From DASVBE01 sp963770375 (lineage in GTDB: Bacteria > Actinomycetota > Actinomycetes > Streptosporangiales > Streptosporangiaceae): DNA of 64,000 nt. Shown here in pieces: positions 53,852 to 63,288 of this stretch. Numbering within the stretch: position 1 is the first letter of the stretch; each line of letters begins with the position of its first letter. The stretch lies in contig CAVYPM010000028.1 of NCBI GenBank assembly GCA_963770375.1, positions 186,001-250,000 of the forward strand. The letters are read 5' to 3'. The translations under genes and the position numbers were made by a program. The notes below the pieces were generated by a model, which saw nothing but the letters and a program-made list of their open reading frames with translations, ran no database searches and was not told the origin of the DNA.

Positions 53852-54896
53852 CGAGGTGGCCTGCCTGCCGCTGGCCGACGGCGGCGAGGGCACCCTGGAC
53901 ATGCTCGCCGCGGCGGTGCCGGGCGCGCGCTGGCACCCGGTCACGGTCACCGGCCCGGGCGGGGCGCCCGCCGCCAGCGCCTGGCTGGAGCTGCCCGGGC
54001 GAAGGGCGGCGGTCGAGCTGGCCCGGGCCAGCGGGCTGCCGATGCTGGGCCGGCTGGACCCGCTCGGCGCGACCACGGCCGGCACCGGCGAGCTGATCGC
54101 CGCCGCGCTCGGCCACGGTGCGGAGCAGATCATGCTGGGCGTGGGCGGCTCGGCGTCCACCGACGGCGGCTGCGGCGCGCTGGCCGCGCTGGGCGCGGTG
54201 TTCCGCGACGCCCGCGGCGCGGTGCTGCCGCCCGGCGGCGGCGCGCTGCGCGCGCTGGCGTCGGTGGACCTGTCCGGGCTGCGCCCGCCGCCGCCCGGCG
54301 GGGTGACGGTGCTGACCGACGTGACCGCGCCGCTGCTCGGCCCCGACGGCGCGGCCGCCGTGTTCGGCCCGCAGAAGGGCGCGGGCCCGGCCGGGATCGC
54401 CGTGCTGGAGGAGGGGCTGGCCCGGCTGGCGGGACTGCTCGGCGGGGACCCGGCCGCGCCCGGCGCGGGCGCTGCGGGCGGCACCGGGTACGGCTTCGCG
54501 GCCGCGTGGGGCGCGGTGATCGTGCCCGGCGCGGCCGAGCTCGGCCGGATCGCCGGGCTTCCCGCCGCGGTGGCCGCCGCCGGGCTGGTCGTCACCGGCG
54601 AGGGCCGGTTCGACGCCACCTCGCTGACCGGCAAGGTGACCGGCAGCGTGCTGGCCGCCGCGGCCGCGGCCGGGACGCCGTCCGCGCTGGTCGCCGGGGA
54701 CATCGCGGCGCCGCTGCCGCCCGGCTGCCGGGCCGGGATCGCGCTGGCCGCGCTGGCCGGCGGCGACGGCCCGGCCCGCCGCGACCCGGCCCGCTGGCTG
54801 GCCGAGGCCGGTGCTGTGCTAGCCGCTCGCTGGCGGGCCGCTATGAGCCTGAGCGTGCCGTGGGCAGTCCGCGGCGGCTCCGGCGCGGAGCACTAG
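53751..54896 (+). CDS. Glycerate kinase
   Basis: This is a 381-residue glycerate kinase of the GarK/GlxK family. MRVLLAPDSFKGTIGAADAA opens the protein, and LADGGEGTLDMLAAA, GVGGSASTDGGCGALAALG, FGPQKGA and TGEGRFDATSLTGK are the family blocks. It phosphorylates glycerate to 2- or 3-phosphoglycerate. The last 30 codons (AVLAARWRAAMSLSVPW onward) resemble the head of the intergenic repeat, so the natural C-terminus may have been replaced. It starts inside the adenylate kinase gene. Confidence 0.9.
   Translation: MRVLLAPDSFKGTIGAADAAAALARGWRAARAGDEVACLPLADGGEGTLDMLAAAVPGARWHPVTVTGPGGAPAASAWLELPGRRAAVELARASGLPMLGRLDPLGATTAGTGELIAAALGHGAEQIMLGVGGSASTDGGCGALAALGAVFRDARGAVLPPGGGALRALASVDLSGLRPPPPGGVTVLTDVTAPLLGPDGAAAVFGPQKGAGPAGIAVLEEGLARLAGLLGGDPAAPGAGAAGGTGYGFAAAWGAVIVPGAAELGRIAGLPAAVAAAGLVVTGEGRFDATSLTGKVTGSVLAAAAAAGTPSALVAGDIAAPLPPGCRAGIALAALAGGDGPARRDPARWLAEAGAVLAARWRAAMSLSVPWAVRGGSGAEH
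54811..54850 (+). repeat. Repeat head fragment, copy H, inside gene end
   Basis: GTGCTGTGCTAGCCGCTCGC and TGGCGGGCCGCTATGAGC resemble the left side of the family (GTGCTTGCTGGCTCGCGGGA, GGCCGCTATGCGC). No right half is present. It is read as the C-terminus of glycerate kinase. Confidence 0.45.
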
Positions 54897-54905
54897 CCTG
54901 GAGGC

Positions 54906-55850
54906 GTGCGGGAGATCTCGGTATTCGGCGGCAGCGCCCATCCTGAACTCGCCAACCAGATCTGCGCCATGCTCGGCGTGCCCCAGCAGGCGGTTGTGAC
55001 CAGGCGGTTCGCCAACGACTGCCTGGAGGTGCAGCTCCAGTCCAACTGCCGGGAACGGGACGTGTTCCTGATCCAGCCGCTCAGCCCGCCGGTCCAGGAT
55101 CACCTGGTCGAGCTGCTGCTGATGCTGGACGCGGCGCGCGGCGCGTCGGCGGCCCGGGTCACCGCGGTGATCCCGCACTACGCCTACGCCCGGTCGGACA
55201 AGAAGAACATGCCGCGGGTGTCGATCGGCGGGCGGCTGGTGGCCGACCTGCTGGTCGCCGCGGGCGCCAGCCGGGTGCTGACGATGACCCTGCACTCCCC
55301 GCAGGTGCACGGCTTCTTCTCGGTGCCGGTGGACCACCTGCACGCGCTGCGCGAGCTGGCCGGCCACTTCCGCGGCCTCGACCTGTCCGGCACCACGGTG
55401 GTGTCGCCGGACCTGGGCAACGCCAAGCAGACCGCGATGCTGGGCCGGCTGCTCGGCGTGCCGATCGCGCTGGGCGCCAAGGAACGGCAGAACGACGAGC
55501 GGGTCACGATCAGCTCGATCATCGGCGAGGTGGCCGGCCGGGACATCATCATCCTGGACGACGAGATCGCCCGCGGGACCACGATCATCGAGCTGCTCGA
55601 CCGGCTGGCCGAGCGCGGCGCCCGGACCGTGCGGGTGGCCTGCACGCACGGCGTGTTCTGCGACGGCGCGCTGGAGCGGATCGCGGCCCGGCCCGAGGTC
55701 ACCGAGATCGTCTGCACCAACACCGTGCCGGTGCCCGGCGACGGCAAGGAGCCCAAGCTGACCGTGATCTCGCTGGCCCCGGCGCTGGCCGAGGCCATCC
55801 GGCGGATCCACGAGGGCGAGTCGGTCAGCGCCCTCTTTGGCCCGCACTAG
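54906..55850 (+). CDS. Ribose-phosphate pyrophosphokinase
   Basis: The 314-residue protein has ISVFGGSAHPELANQI, an ATP-binding flexible-loop region PHYAYARSDKKNMPRVSI, the HSPQVHGFFSVPVDHL block and a PRPP loop IILDDEIARGTTIIELL. The enzyme makes PRPP from ribose-5-phosphate and ATP. The PRPP loop differs from the usual DDMIDTGGT, so this is a divergent paralogue or a specialised enzyme. GTG 54906 is used, 9 bp after the glycerate kinase gene. Confidence 0.9.
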   Translation: MREISVFGGSAHPELANQICAMLGVPQQAVVTRRFANDCLEVQLQSNCRERDVFLIQPLSPPVQDHLVELLLMLDAARGASAARVTAVIPHYAYARSDKKNMPRVSIGGRLVADLLVAAGASRVLTMTLHSPQVHGFFSVPVDHLHALRELAGHFRGLDLSGTTVVSPDLGNAKQTAMLGRLLGVPIALGAKERQNDERVTISSIIGEVAGRDIIILDDEIARGTTIIELLDRLAERGARTVRVACTHGVFCDGALERIAARPEVTEIVCTNTVPVPGDGKEPKLTVISLAPALAEAIRRIHEGESVSALFGPH

Positions 55851-55930
55851 CGGGCCCGCGCTAGCGGGCCGCTGTTCGGGCCGCGCTGTTCAGCGCACGT
55901 CGGCCAGCACGGGCGGGGCACAATCGGGAT

Positions 55931-57195
55931 GTGGCTGATCCGGGGCCGGCACCCGGCGGGGCCGCTGCGGCGGCGTCCGCGGCGCAGCTGCGCGCCGCCC
56001 TGGTCACCCACCTGGAGCGGATCGGCGGGATCCGCAGCGCGCCGGTGCGGGCCGCCTTCCTGGCCGTGCCCCGGCACCTGTTCACGCCGGGCGAGCCGCT
56101 GCACCGGGCCTACGCCAACGACATCGTGGTGACCAGGACCGATTCGGCCGGGATGCCGACCAGCTCGGTGTCCGCGCCCGGCATGCAGGCGGTCATGCTC
56201 GAGCAGGCCCAGGTCCGGCCGGGCATGCGGGTGCTGGAGATCGGCTCCGGCGGGTACAACGCGGCGCTGCTGGCCGAGCTGGCCGGGCCGGCCGGGCAGG
56301 TCGTCACCGCCGACATCGACCCGCAGGTCACCGCCCGGGCCCGGGACTGCCTGGCCCGGGCCGGCTACCCGCAGGTCACGGTGGTGCTCGCGGACGGCGA
56401 GTACGGGGTGCCCGGGCACGCGCCGTACGACCGGATCATCGTGACCGCCGGGGCGTGGGACATCCCGCCGGCCTGGCCGGCCCAGCTGGCGGCCGGCGGG
56501 CGGCTCGTGGTCCCGCTGCGGATCCGCGGGCTGACCCGGTCGGCGGCGTTCGAGCCGCGGGACGGGCACCTGGCCAGCCTGAGCCACCTGTGGTGCGCGT
56601 TCGTGCCGGTGCAGGGCGCCGGGGCGCGGGCCGAGCAGCGGCTCCTGCTGGACCGCAGCGGGGTGGCCGTGCGCACCGACGACGACGTTCCGGGCGACGC
56701 GGCCGTGCTCGGCCGGGCCCTGGCCGGGCCGGCCGTCGCCGAGTGGAGCGGGGTGCGGACCCGGGGCGGCGGGCTGGACAGCCTGTTCCTGTGGCTGGCC
56801 GGGACGCTGCCCCGGTTCGGCCTGCTGACCCGGCCCGGCACCGAGGCGGCCCGGGCGCTGGCCGAGCCGGCCTCGCCGTACGGCGGGCCGGCCCTGCTCG
56901 GCGCCGACGGCGGCAGCTTCGCGTACCTGACGTCCCGCCCGGCCGGGCCGGCGGCCAGGTCCGCGAGCTGGGGGCCCGCGGGCACGGCCCGGACGGGGCC
57001 GGGCTGGCCGGCGTCCTGGCCGGCGGGGTCCGCCGGTGGGACGCCGGGCCGCGCCGCGGGCCCGCCGCGCAGATCGCGGTCTACCCGGCGGGCACCCCGG
57101 CTGCGGCCCTGCCGCCCGGCGGCCAGGTCATCGCCAAGCGGCACACGCTGGTCGTGCTGTGCTGGCCCCGGGCGCCCGCTACGGCGCCGTCCTGA
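55931..57195 (+). CDS. Protein-L-isoaspartate O-methyltransferase-like protein, frame shift near the end
   Basis: SAPVRAAFLAVPRHLFTPG, TDSAGMPTSSVSAPGMQAVM and VRPGMRVLEIGSGGYNAALL are the PIMT/PCMT fold blocks, and DRIIVTAGAWDIPPAWPAQL follows. The C-terminal extension (about 180 residues) is as in the FxLD-type methyltransferases found near peptide natural-product genes. No precursor peptide is seen here. The frame changes near 56950. The continuing frame, QIAVYPAGTPAAALPPGGQV and KRHTLVVLCWPR, ends at 57195. GTG 55931 is the start. Confidence 0.75.
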
Positions 57196-57358
57196 GCGGC
57201 GGGATCTGGGCTGGTCACGGCCGCGGGGCGGGGGATAACCCCCGGCCGGGACAGGGCGGCTAACCGCATTCCTGTGGCCGGTGCCCGTCCCTAGCGTGCT
57301 GACCAGGGCGCGCACCTCGCGTGCCGGGCACGCGGGACGCGTGCCGGAAGGAGGTCAG

Positions 57359-58081
57359 ATGATCGCCGTACAGGGCCTGACCAAACGGTACGGGCGGACC
57401 ACGGCCGTGGACCGGCTCAGCTTCGAGGTCCGGCCCGGCCAGGTAACCGGCTTCCTGGGGCCGAACGGCGCCGGCAAGTCGACCACGATGCGGGTCATCA
57501 TGGGGCTCGACGCGGCCGACGGCGGCCGGGCCACCGTCGGCGGCCGCGCGTACCAGCAGCTGCGCTGGCCGCTGCGCGAGGTCGGCGCCATGCTCGAGGC
57601 CCGGTCGTTCCACCCCGGCCGGACCGGGCGCAGCCACCTGCGCGCCCTGGCCGCCAGCAACGACATCCCGGCCGCCCGGGTCGAGGAGGTGCTGGACGTG
57701 GTCGGGCTGTCGGCCGTGGCGGGCCGCCGGGCCGGCACCTACTCGCTCGGCATGGCCCAGCGGCTGGGCGTAGCCGCGGCGCTGCTCGGCGACCCGGGCG
57801 TGCTGCTGCTCGACGAACCGGTCAACGGGCTGGACCCGGAGGGCATCCGGTGGATCAGGGGGCTGCTGGGCGGGCTCGCCGCCCAGGGCCGCACGGTGTT
57901 CGTGTCCAGCCACCTGATCAGCGAGATCGCGCAGGCCGCGGGCCCGCTGGTGGTCATCGGCCAGGGCCGGCTGCTGGCCCAGACCACGGTGACCGAGCTG
58001 TCCCGCCAGGCCGCGTCGCTGGAGGACGCGTTCCTCGACCTGACCAGCGCGTCCGTCGCTTACCACGGGAGGATGTCATGA
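57359..58081 (+). CDS. ABC transporter ATP-binding protein
   Basis: This 240-residue ATPase has Walker A GPNGAGKST, the signature YSLGMAQRLGVAAALLG, Walker B VLLLDEPVNGLDPEG and the switch His in VSSHLISEI. The signature has SLGMA rather than LSGGQ, as in the DrrA/NatA-type exporters. The ribosome site GGAAGGAGG lies before ATG. It overlaps the permease by four bases. The partners suggest an export pump for a drug, lipid or peptide. Confidence 0.94.
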   Translation: MIAVQGLTKRYGRTTAVDRLSFEVRPGQVTGFLGPNGAGKSTTMRVIMGLDAADGGRATVGGRAYQQLRWPLREVGAMLEARSFHPGRTGRSHLRALAASNDIPAARVEEVLDVVGLSAVAGRRAGTYSLGMAQRLGVAAALLGDPGVLLLDEPVNGLDPEGIRWIRGLLGGLAAQGRTVFVSSHLISEIAQAAGPLVVIGQGRLLAQTTVTELSRQAASLEDAFLDLTSASVAYHGRMS

Positions 58082-58920
58082 CCTCTGCCGTCGGCACCAC
58101 CACGACCCGGCCGGGCGGCCCCGGCGGAGCGCCGTCCGGGCACTACCGGTTCCGCGGGATCGCCCGGATGGAATGGATCAAGCTGCGCAGCCTGCGGTCC
58201 GTCCGGTGGACGGCGCTGGCCACCGCGGTGATCACGATCGGCCTGGGCATGCTCGTGCTGCACCTCGCGGTGGCGCGCTGGGGCCATATGAGCCGGGCCG
58301 ACCAGCGGATCTTCGACCCGGTCAACAACGGGTTCACCGGCCTGGCGCTGGCCCAGCTGGCCGCCGCCGCGATCGGCGTGCTCGCGGTGACCAGCGAGTA
58401 CTCCTCCGGCATGATCCGGGCCACGCTGGCCGCGGCGCCCGGGCGGGTCCGGCTGGCCCTGGCCAAGGCCGCCGTGCTGGCCGCCGCTGTCCTGCTCATC
58501 GGCGAGGTGCTGGCGTTCGTCACGTTCTTCGCGTCGGAAGCCATGCTGCACGCCCCGGTGCCCCGGGCCACCCTGGCCACCCCGGGGGCGCTGCGGGCGG
58601 TCGTGCTGGCCGGCGCCTACCTGGCGCTGATCGCCCTGATCGGGGTGGGCGCCGGGCTGATCATCCGGCACTCGGCCGCGGCGATCACCACGCTGTGCGT
58701 GGTCATCCTGCTGCTGCCCGCGCTGACCCTGCCGTTCTCCGCGTCCGTGCAGCACGCGACCCAGAAGTTCCTGCCGGAGATCATCGCGGAGAACTCCCTG
58801 ACCGCCGTCAAGCCGATCCCGTACTCGCTGACACCGTGGATGGGGCTGGCCGTTCTCATGCTGTACGCAGCCGTGGTGGTCGGTGCCGGGACCTGGCTGC
58901 TCGCCCGGCGGGATGCCTGA
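58078..58920 (+). CDS. ABC transporter permease
   Basis: The 280-residue protein has six hydrophobic segments, beginning with WTALATAVITIGLGMLVL and including ALAQLAAAAIGVLAVTSEYS. TSEYSSGMIRATLAAAPGR is the typical conserved loop of ABC-2 type permeases of antibiotic and lantibiotic exporters. It pairs with the upstream ATPase (ATGA overlap). The histidine kinase gene starts within 30 bp. Confidence 0.9.
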   Translation: MTSAVGTTTTRPGGPGGAPSGHYRFRGIARMEWIKLRSLRSVRWTALATAVITIGLGMLVLHLAVARWGHMSRADQRIFDPVNNGFTGLALAQLAAAAIGVLAVTSEYSSGMIRATLAAAPGRVRLALAKAAVLAAAVLLIGEVLAFVTFFASEAMLHAPVPRATLATPGALRAVVLAGAYLALIALIGVGAGLIIRHSAAAITTLCVVILLLPALTLPFSASVQHATQKFLPEIIAENSLTAVKPIPYSLTPWMGLAVLMLYAAVVVGAGTWLLARRDA

Positions 58921-58946
58921 CGCCCGCAATGGGCCTGTCACCCACA

Positions 58947-60368
58947 ATGGACCTTATGCACCCGGCGCGGCACCCCGCTGCCGCCGCCCGCGGCGCCGAG
59001 GCCCGTGCCCAGGACGGGGTCCGCGTCCGGGCCGCGGCGCGGGCCGTGCTGCGCGCCCCGCTGGCCCGCCGGTCCTGGGCCGAGGCCGCCTACCTGACCG
59101 TGGGCGTGCCGCTGACCGTGGCCGGGTTCCTGCTCATCCTGCTGACCGCGGTGTTCGGGGCGATGCTGTGCGCGTCACTGGCCGGCGTGGCCGCCGGGCT
59201 GGCCCTGCTCACCGCGACCACGGTGGCCGGCCGCGGGCTGGCCGCCGTGCACCGCCGGCTGGCGGCGGCCCTGCCCGGCTGGCCGCCGCCGCTGCCCGGG
59301 CCGGCCCCGTTCGTGCCCGGCCGCGGCCTGCTCGGCCGGGTGGACGCCCGGCTGCGCGACGGGCCCGGCTGGCGCGGCGCCTGCTACGTGCTGCTCCGCC
59401 TGCCGCTGGCGCTGGCCAGCCTGTACGCGGTAGCCGGCTTCTGGGTGACCGGCCTGTACTACCTGACCTACCCGGCCTGGTGGAGCATCGCCCAGGCGGT
59501 CACCGGCCCGCGGGAGGTGCAGTCCCCGGTCAGCAGCCCGCTGCCGGCCGGCGGGGTGCGGATCGCCTCCTGGCCCGGCGCGCTGGGCATCTCGCTGCTC
59601 GGCGTGGTCGTGCTGCTCGCCGCCCCGTGGGCGGTGCGGGCGGTGGTGCTGGCCGACCGCTGGCTGATCCGCCGCATGCTCACCGGGCGGCCGCTGTCCG
59701 AGCGGGTCCGCGAGCTGCAGGCCAGCCGGGCCCAGGCGGTCGACGACACGGCCGCCCTGCTCCGCCGGGTCGAGCGGGACCTGCACGACGGCGCCCAGGC
59801 CCGGCTGGTCGCGGTGGCCATGCAGCTCGGCCTGGCCCGGGAGAAGCTGGCCGCGGACGGGCCGGACGGCGGCGCCGGCGGCGCCGACCCGGACCGGCTC
59901 GACCGGGCCCGGGAGCTGATCGACGCCGCGCACCGCGGCGCCAAGGAGGCCCTGACCGAGCTGCGCGACCTGGCCCGCGGTATCCACCCGCCCGCCCTGG
60001 ACCACGGCCTGGCCGAGGCGCTGGCCACGCTGGCCGCCCGCAGCGCGGTGCCCGCCACGCTGACCGCGGACGTGCCGGTCCGGCCGACCCCGGCGATCGA
60101 GACCATCGCCTATTTCTGCGCCGCCGAGCTGCTGGCCAACGTGGCCAAGCACAGCGGCGCGGACCGGGCCGCGATCGGCGTCACCGCGGACGGCGCCGCG
60201 CTGCGGCTGTCGGTCACCGACGACGGGGCCGGCGGCGCGGTGCTGCGGCCCGGCGGCGGCCTCGCCGGGCTGGCCCAGCGGGTCGCCGTGGTGGACGGCA
60301 CGCTGGCCGTCAGCAGCCCGGACGGCGGGCCCACCGTCGTCACCGTCGACCTGCCGCTGCACGCATGA
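58947..60368 (+). CDS. Sensor histidine kinase (HisKA_3)
   Basis: The 473-residue protein has several membrane helices between about residues 40 and 250 (for example TVAGFLLILLTAVFGAML, LGISLLGVVVLLAAPW). The dimerisation block RVERDLHDGAQARLVAVAMQ carries the phosphorylated His. The ATPase end has CAAELLANVAKHSGAD and LSVTDDGAGG. Starts at 58929, 58947 and 58956 are all in frame; I chose 58947. It probably senses the substrate or state of the adjacent ABC transporter. Confidence 0.92.
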   Translation: MDLMHPARHPAAAARGAEARAQDGVRVRAAARAVLRAPLARRSWAEAAYLTVGVPLTVAGFLLILLTAVFGAMLCASLAGVAAGLALLTATTVAGRGLAAVHRRLAAALPGWPPPLPGPAPFVPGRGLLGRVDARLRDGPGWRGACYVLLRLPLALASLYAVAGFWVTGLYYLTYPAWWSIAQAVTGPREVQSPVSSPLPAGGVRIASWPGALGISLLGVVVLLAAPWAVRAVVLADRWLIRRMLTGRPLSERVRELQASRAQAVDDTAALLRRVERDLHDGAQARLVAVAMQLGLAREKLAADGPDGGAGGADPDRLDRARELIDAAHRGAKEALTELRDLARGIHPPALDHGLAEALATLAARSAVPATLTADVPVRPTPAIETIAYFCAAELLANVAKHSGADRAAIGVTADGAALRLSVTDDGAGGAVLRPGGGLAGLAQRVAVVDGTLAVSSPDGGPTVVTVDLPLHA

Positions 60369-61021
60369 CCGGGCCCCGGGTGGTGATCGCGGAGGACACG
60401 GCGATCCTCCGCGAGGGCCTGGCCCAGCTGCTGGCGGACCGGGGCTTCGAGGTCCGCGCCACGGTCGGCGACGGCGACGCGCTGCTGGCCGCGGTCGCCG
60501 AGCACCGGCCCGACGTGACCGTGGTGGACGTGCGGATGCCGCCCACCTTCACCGACGAGGGCCTGCGCGCCGCGATCACCCTGCGCCGGGAGTACCCGGG
60601 CACCGCGGTGCTGATGTTCTCCCAGTACGTGGAGACCAGGTACGCGGCCCGGCTGCTGGCCGGCGGCGCCGCCGGGGTCGGGTACCTGCTCAAGGACCGG
60701 GTCGCGGACGTGGCCGAGTTCAGCTCCGCGCTGGCCCGGGTCGCGGCCGGCGGCACCGCACTGGACCCGGAGGTGGTCAGCCAGATGGTCGGCACCAGCC
60801 CGCGGGCGGCCAGCGTCAGCGGCCTGACCCGGCGGGAGCGCGAGGTGCTGTCGATGATGGCCGAGGGCCGCTCCAACGCCGCGATCGCGGCCGGCCTGGT
60901 CGTCTCGCCCGGTGCCGTGGAGAAGCACGTAGCCAGCATCTTCGCCAAGCTCGGCCTGCCCCCGTCGGAGTCGGACAACCGCCGCGTGCTGGCCGTCCTG
61001 CACTACCTCAGGAGCTCGTGA
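60365..61021 (+). CDS. LuxR-family response regulator
   Basis: This 218-residue regulator has a receiver domain with Glu10 and Asp11 and phospho-acceptor Asp55 (VTVVDVRMPP), Ser/Thr in FSQYVETRYA and Lys in YLLKDR. The LuxR helix-turn-helix (LTRREREVLSMMAEGRSNAA, EKHVASIFAKLGL) is C-terminal. It begins inside the kinase stop (ATGA). The four genes from 57359 form one overlapping operon, so it likely controls the transporter. The last 14 bp overlap the convergent helR gene. Confidence 0.94.
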   Translation: MTGPRVVIAEDTAILREGLAQLLADRGFEVRATVGDGDALLAAVAEHRPDVTVVDVRMPPTFTDEGLRAAITLRREYPGTAVLMFSQYVETRYAARLLAGGAAGVGYLLKDRVADVAEFSSALARVAAGGTALDPEVVSQMVGTSPRAASVSGLTRREREVLSMMAEGRSNAAIAAGLVVSPGAVEKHVASIFAKLGLPPSESDNRRVLAVLHYLRSS

Positions 61022-63175
61022 GGATCACGAGCTCCCGGGTGGCCCGGGTCATCGCCACGTAACGGTCGACCGCGCCCTGGACACCGGTGCCGAACGCTTC
61101 CGGGTCGACGAGGACGACCAGGTCGAACTCGAGGCCCTTGGCCAGTTCCGGGGTCAGCGACTGGACCCGGGGGCGGCGGCGGTCCTGAACCCGGGGGCGC
61201 CGATGACGCAGGCGGTGCCCTCGGCGTGCCCGGCGAGCCAGCCCGCCACGACCGCGTCCAGGTCCGCGGCCGCCCCGTGCTTCACCGGGACGCCGCTGTG
61301 GCGGATGGACACCGGCACGTTGGCGTCCGGGAGCACGGCCCGGATGACCGGCTCGGCCGCCGCCATGACTTCCTCCGGCGTCCGGTAGTTGATGGTCAGT
61401 CCAGCCTGCCGGACCTCGCCGAACCCGGCCTGTTCCAGCCGCTCCGGCCAGGTCTGCGGGAAGCCGCGCCGGGCCTGAGCCCGGTCCCCGGCGATCGTGA
61501 AGCTCCGGGACGGGCAGCGGCGCAGCAGCATCTGCCACTCCGCGTCGGTCAGCTCCTGCGCCTCGTCCACCACGATGTGCGCGAACGGGCCGGCCAGCCG
61601 GTCCGGCCGCAGCAGCGCGGCGTGCCCGGCGGCCGTGTCGATCAGGGCGTCCTGGAAGTCCTCCCCGCGCAGCATCGTGACCAGGCCCTCGCCGTACTCG
61701 TCGCCGCCCGCCTGGATGAGGTTGTCCACCACCCGGGCCATCTGCTCGCGCTCGGCGGCGACCGCGGCGTCCTGCCGGCGCTGGCGCCGGGACGCCTGCG
61801 GGTCGCCGAGCCGCTGCCGGGCCGCGTCCAGCAGCGGCAGGTCGGCCACCGTCCAGGCGTGGGCGTCCGCGCGCTGCAGCCGCGCCACCTCCTCGGGGCT
61901 CAGCCAGGGCGCGCACTTGCGCAGGTAGGCGGGGACCGACCAGAGGTCCCCGACGAGGTCCGTGGGCTCGATCAGCGGCCACGCCCGGCCGACCGCGTCG
62001 CGCAGGCCCTGGTGCTGCCGCAGCGCCGCGCGGAGCCGGTCCGCCGGGACGTTCCCGTCGTCATTCTGGCTGGTCAGGATCTCGAGCAGCTCGTCCCAGA
62101 TCGCCGCGCGGGCCTCGTTGTGCGGCGTGCCGGGGCCGGGCGCGTCGAACGCCTCGGCCCAGTCGTCGGCGCGCAGGAGCAGGTCGCCCCAGGGGGTCTC
62201 GACCGTCATCGGCGCGGTGGGCGGGTTCTCGTAGAACCGGACGGCCGGCTCGATCGCCTTCACCAGGTCCGCGGACGACTTGAGCCGGGCCACCGCCAGG
62301 TCGGTTTCTGCTCCCGCCGTGGCTCCCTCCGGGAGGAGGTCCCGCAGGGTGCAGATCTGCACGCCCTCCTCGCCCAGGCTGGGCAGCACGTCGGCGACGT
62401 AGGCCAGGTAGGGCTGGTGCGGGCCGACGAACAGCACGCCGCCCCGGCGGTGGCCCAGCCGGGGATCGGAGTACAGCAGGTAGGCGGTGCGGTGCAGCGC
62501 GACGACGGTCTTGCCGGTGCCCGGGCCGCCGTCGACGACCAGCGCGCCGCGGGAGCCCGCGCGGATGATCGCGTCCTGGTCGGCCTGGATGGTGCCCAGC
62601 ACGTCCCGCATCCGGCCGGTCCGCTCGCTGCCCAGGCTGGCGATGAACGCGGACTGGTCGTCGAGCGCGGCGTGCCCGTCCAGCCCGTCCGGGGTGAACA
62701 CCTCGTCCCAGTAGTCGCTGACCCGGCCGCCGGCCCACCGGTACCGGCGGCGGCTGGCCAGGCCCATCGGATTGGCGTGGGTCGCGCCGAAGAACGGCTC
62801 CGCCGCGGGGGACCGCCAGTCCAGCAGCAGCCGGCGGCCCGCCTGGTCGGTAAGGCCGATCCGCCCGATGTACACCGGCTCGGGGTCGCCGGCCCGGACG
62901 ATGCGCCCGAGGCACAGGTCCAGGCCGAACCGGCGCAGCAGCCGCAGCCGGGCGGACAGCCGGTGGATCTCCAGGTCCCGGTCCAGGGCCTGCTGGCCGA
63001 TCCCGCCGGGGGCCTGCCGCTCGGCCTCGAGGCGGCCGGACAGCTCGGCGACGGACTGTTCCAGGCGGCCGGCGATGGCCGCGAAGTGATGCTCGTCGGC
63101 GGCGATCAGCGCCGGGCTGGCCTTGGCGATGAGACGGTCGGGAAGATCGAACGCACGGGTCGTCAGGGAAGTCAC
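61008..63175 (-). CDS. helR: HelR-like UvrD/HelD-family helicase, RNA polymerase rescue factor
   Basis: This is a 722-residue HelD-type ATPase with an N-terminal coiled-coil region (about residues 25-90). Walker A is DGGPGTGKTVVALHR (about 215-229) and Walker B is IVVDEAQELTDAEW. FTIAGDRAQARRGFPQTW and AMTRATRELVILTSS are later motifs. HelR proteins bind RNA polymerase and displace rifamycins, giving intrinsic resistance. The frame breaks once at about 61175-61180 in a run of five C, between APGFRTAAAP and RVQSLTPELAKGLEF. GTG 63175 was chosen because the RAE-like repeat lies just upstream. Confidence 0.86.
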
Positions 63176-63196
63176 GTTAAGCGATTGTGAGGCATA

Positions 63197-63223
63197 CCCC
63201 GGGTCTTGCGGCAAGCCCCGGGG
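63197..63223 (-). promoter_or_regulatory. Rifamycin-associated element (RAE)-like inverted repeat
   Basis: The + strand arms CCCCGGGTCTTG (63197-63208) and CAAGCCCCGGGG (63212-63223) pair at 11 of 12 positions around the centre CGG. The core CTTGCGGCAAG matches the RAE described upstream of rifamycin-resistance genes in actinomycetes, and it lies 22 bp before the helR start. Its position next to a HelR gene is what the literature would predict. Confidence 0.8.
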
Positions 63224-63240
63224 TGCGCTATAGATTGAAA

Positions 63241-63265
63241 ATGGAGAGGAGTGCATCCTCTCCAT
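63241..63265 (-). terminator. Perfect hairpin, probable terminator
   Basis: ATGGAGAGGA (63241-63250) and TCCTCTCCAT (63256-63265) are a perfect 10-bp stem with a 5-base loop. On the minus strand it is followed by TTTTCAATC, giving a weak U tract. It lies 24 bp after the small minus-strand frame at 63289 and just before the helR control region, so it would insulate helR. Confidence 0.5.
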
Positions 63266-63288
63266 TTCTGTTGCTGCATCGTCCCCGT

